A stretch of 64,000 bases of DNA from CAZGAH01 sp964523295. GTDB taxonomy: Bacteria; Desulfobacterota; Desulfovibrionia; Desulfovibrionales; Desulfovibrionaceae. The number at the start of each line of letters is the position of its first letter. Positions within the stretch are counted from its first letter, which is position 1. Of the stretch, positions 62,697 to 64,000 are shown piece by piece. The stretch lies in contig CAZGAH010000013.1 in assembly GCA_964523295.1 (NCBI GenBank), positions 1 to 64,000 on the forward strand, in the 5' to 3' direction. The position numbers and the translations under genes were made by a program. The notes under the pieces are model-generated. The model was given only the letters and a program-made list of their open reading frames with translations. It ran no database searches and was not told the DNA's origin.

Positions 62697-63098
62697 TCAG
62701 TCATTGAGCGCTATGGTGTCCCGGTACTGCTGTCCCGTGCCCTGAATGTGCTCTCTGAGCCAGCCTGCCAGGGACTGCAACGTGTCTCTGGCCTCGGTGC
62801 GCTCCTGCGCGGTCGCCAGGGTGCCCATCAATGCCAGGCGGTCAAGGTGTTCCCTGGCGCTGGAAACAGGCTGGCCGGGAGTCGGCGTGCGGTAGTCGCG
62901 CAGCAGGGATTCTTCCTCGGCAAAGTGATACTCGGCGCAGGCCTTGATGCCTTCCAGCTTTTGCAGCGCCTCCTGCCGTAGCGGGTCATCCGCCACCTGT
63001 TCATGCAGTTCGTTGAGCATGGTGAAGAGCAGCATGTGCCCTTCGTCAATTTCTTCAACGCCCGTAGCCAGTGATTCGTCCCACTCGAACAGTGACAT
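62697..63098 (-). CDS. Bacteriohemerythrin-like protein missing iron ligands
   Basis: A 133-residue hemerythrin-fold protein (FEWDESLATGVEEIDEGH, EYHFAEEESLLRDY, WLREHIQ). Hemerythrins bind O2 at a di-iron site built from five His, one Glu and one Asp. Here the His of the third helix that should precede EHLDRL appears to be Ser, and the Asp of the HIxxxD motif is Gly (HIQGTG), so the site is probably incomplete. GGAGGTG precedes the ATG at 63098, which fixes the start. It may bind one metal, act as a sensor, or be non-functional. Confidence 0.85.
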   Translation of the reverse strand: MSLFEWDESLATGVEEIDEGHMLLFTMLNELHEQVADDPLRQEALQKLEGIKACAEYHFAEEESLLRDYRTPTPGQPVSSAREHLDRLALMGTLATAQERTEARDTLQSLAGWLREHIQGTGQQYRDTIALND

Positions 63099-63344
63099 GG
63101 CCCACCTCCCGATGTTCCGGACGGCTTTGACAAAAAATGCCGCGCCGGTCGTTAACGTCCTTATACTCTTCATACGCACTCCGGCGCGAACTGGCAAGGG
63201 GTGAGCAAACTCTGTCCAGAGCATGGCGCCGATCGGCGTTCCTCTCAACGTCGGGCGCTTCCGCCTGCCTGAACGGTGCCTGGTCATACCCGGGCATAGA
63301 GCCGTGACGCGACTGCCCGGCCTGCCTTCAGCCCGGAACCGTGC

Positions 63345-64000
63345 TCAGAGTTCAAGCTCAAGCAGCTGTCCTGGCTGGATAGACAACTCGTCAGCCAGCC
63401 GGATTGGTGTGCTCCCGTGTTCTTTTTCCTGCATTTCCAGCGCGTAGGAGCCGGGCCGCAGGGGCATGGGGCCCCAGTTGCCTTTCAGCTCGGCCTTCTC
63501 TCCCGTGGCTTTATTCGTCGCAAGGATACGGTACGGCGGCTTTTGGCCTTTCGCCAGAAAGGTCAGGCCGGAGTTGACGGGCAGCGGGGCATACTGTCCG
63601 GGAGAAATGGAAATCGTACCGAGAGACACCGGCGTATGACCGTGCTCGCTCTGCCGCCAGGTCAGGACATACTCGCCCGGTTTCAGCGGATGCACGCCGG
63701 GCAGCTTGAACGAATACCTGCCGCCGCCCTTTTCCTCCAGAATCGCTTCATACGGCTTGCCGAGCCAGTCGGGCAGCGCGAGCACGGCTCCGGTGTCCAG
63801 AACCTTGTCCAGCAGTTGGCCGGTGGCAATGTCTACATCACCAAGATCGGCCTCGCCGGTGTCATGTTCGCGCAGTCGCCAGATCAGGCTGTAGCGCCCG
63901 GCCGGAACGAGCTGGGGCAGATATGTTTCCTTGCCTCCGAACCGGGCCACGACCTGCCCCATGTCATCGACGAGCTTCCAGGCGTACGCGTCGCCCAGAC
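63345..64000 (-). CDS. Beta-repeat protein, truncated by the window edge
   Basis: The frame is open through the right end (reading GDAYAWKLVDDMGQ), so the true start lies outside; the ATG at 63962 is probably internal. The visible ~218 residues are three repeats of about 65-75 residues sharing the pattern PG-x-Y-x-L-x2-x-x-x-EHG-x-x-P(V/I)-x-L-x(n)-PGQ (for example GEYVLTWRQSEHGHTPVSLG and GSYALEMQEKEHGSTPIRLA). Small Ig-like beta domains are likely. Function unknown. Confidence 0.7.
   Translation of the reverse strand, partial: LGDAYAWKLVDDMGQVVARFGGKETYLPQLVPAGRYSLIWRLREHDTGEADLGDVDIATGQLLDKVLDTGAVLALPDWLGKPYEAILEEKGGGRYSFKLPGVHPLKPGEYVLTWRQSEHGHTPVSLGTISISPGQYAPLPVNSGLTFLAKGQKPPYRILATNKATGEKAELKGNWGPMPLRPGSYALEMQEKEHGSTPIRLADELSIQPGQLLELEL

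Overview
The window is a draft-quality, GC-rich chromosomal segment from a motile, anaerobic deltaproteobacterium, most likely a Desulfovibrio-like sulfate reducer (Desulfovibrionota). The main evidence is the alternative, siroheme-dependent heme pathway (AhbC, HemB, AhbD and one Lrp-type siroheme decarboxylase subunit), together with the gene order fliR-flhB-flhA-flhF-flhG-fliA, a CooC-type maturation ATPase, a hemerythrin and a small CxxCH cytochrome. Three runs of N (12722-12731, 33513-33522, 50673-50737) each fall inside a gene and change its apparent frame. They are treated as gaps of unknown size, not as mutations. No rRNA, tRNA or CRISPR array was seen.

Layout. 0.3-9.0 kb: flagellar export and regulation operon (fliR, flhB, flhA, flhF, flhG, fliA, a FliL-like gene and two small conserved genes), with a sigma-54-like box directly in front of fliR. 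9.0-14.5 kb: a glycosyltransferase, a HerA/DUF853 ATPase, a kinase-fold phosphotransferase coupled to a HAD-like protein, a small c-type cytochrome and a secreted Pro/Tyr-rich protein. 14.7-17.1 kb: class A penicillin-binding protein. 17.1-21.0 kb (minus strand): ahbC-hemB-ahbD-siroheme decarboxylase, making heme from siroheme. 21.1-27.9 kb (minus strand): lipoprotein, zinc-ribbon/Yip1 membrane protein, fliS and fliD (with an excellent sigma-54 promoter), mazG and cvpA. 28.0-28.9 kb: gene graveyard with a decayed IS21 istB. 29-35.7 kb: a zinc-dependent core methionine synthase-like protein paired with a CooC-like ATPase, a cNMP-binding protein, a PreP-like M16C protease and an MreB-like protein.

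Defence and signalling region. At 36.1-41.9 kb lies a two-gene RADAR anti-phage system: rdrA (AAA+ ATPase) and rdrB (adenosine deaminase). It is remarkable because rdrA switches inside one uninterrupted reading frame from host-like GC-rich DNA (ATPase domain) to very AT-rich DNA (the remaining ~820 residues), after which rdrB is GC-rich again. rdrB also carries what looks like a compensated double frameshift. At 41.9-46.3 kb a PAS histidine kinase and two response regulators with HDOD or degenerate HD-GYP outputs follow on the opposite strand, then an iron alcohol dehydrogenase. At 48.0-49.8 kb is a second candidate defence unit: an OLD-type AAA ATPase translationally coupled to a DUF4276/TOPRIM-like protein, with a strongly AT-rich flank. 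ftsY follows.

51.5-64 kb. A SLOG-like protein precedes a run of exported proteins (52.4-61.2 kb). These are a secreted coiled protein, a TPR-CHAT caspase-like peptidase with a signal peptide, an OmpA-domain protein, a FlgT/LPP20-like protein, a TPR lipoprotein and two small exported proteins that share short terminal motifs. I read this as an envelope-located CHAT system of unknown function, the best candidate here for something undescribed. It is closed by a strong hairpin and followed on the minus strand by a secreted protein made of three 128-residue repeats, a hemerythrin lacking two iron ligands, and a repeat protein cut by the window edge.
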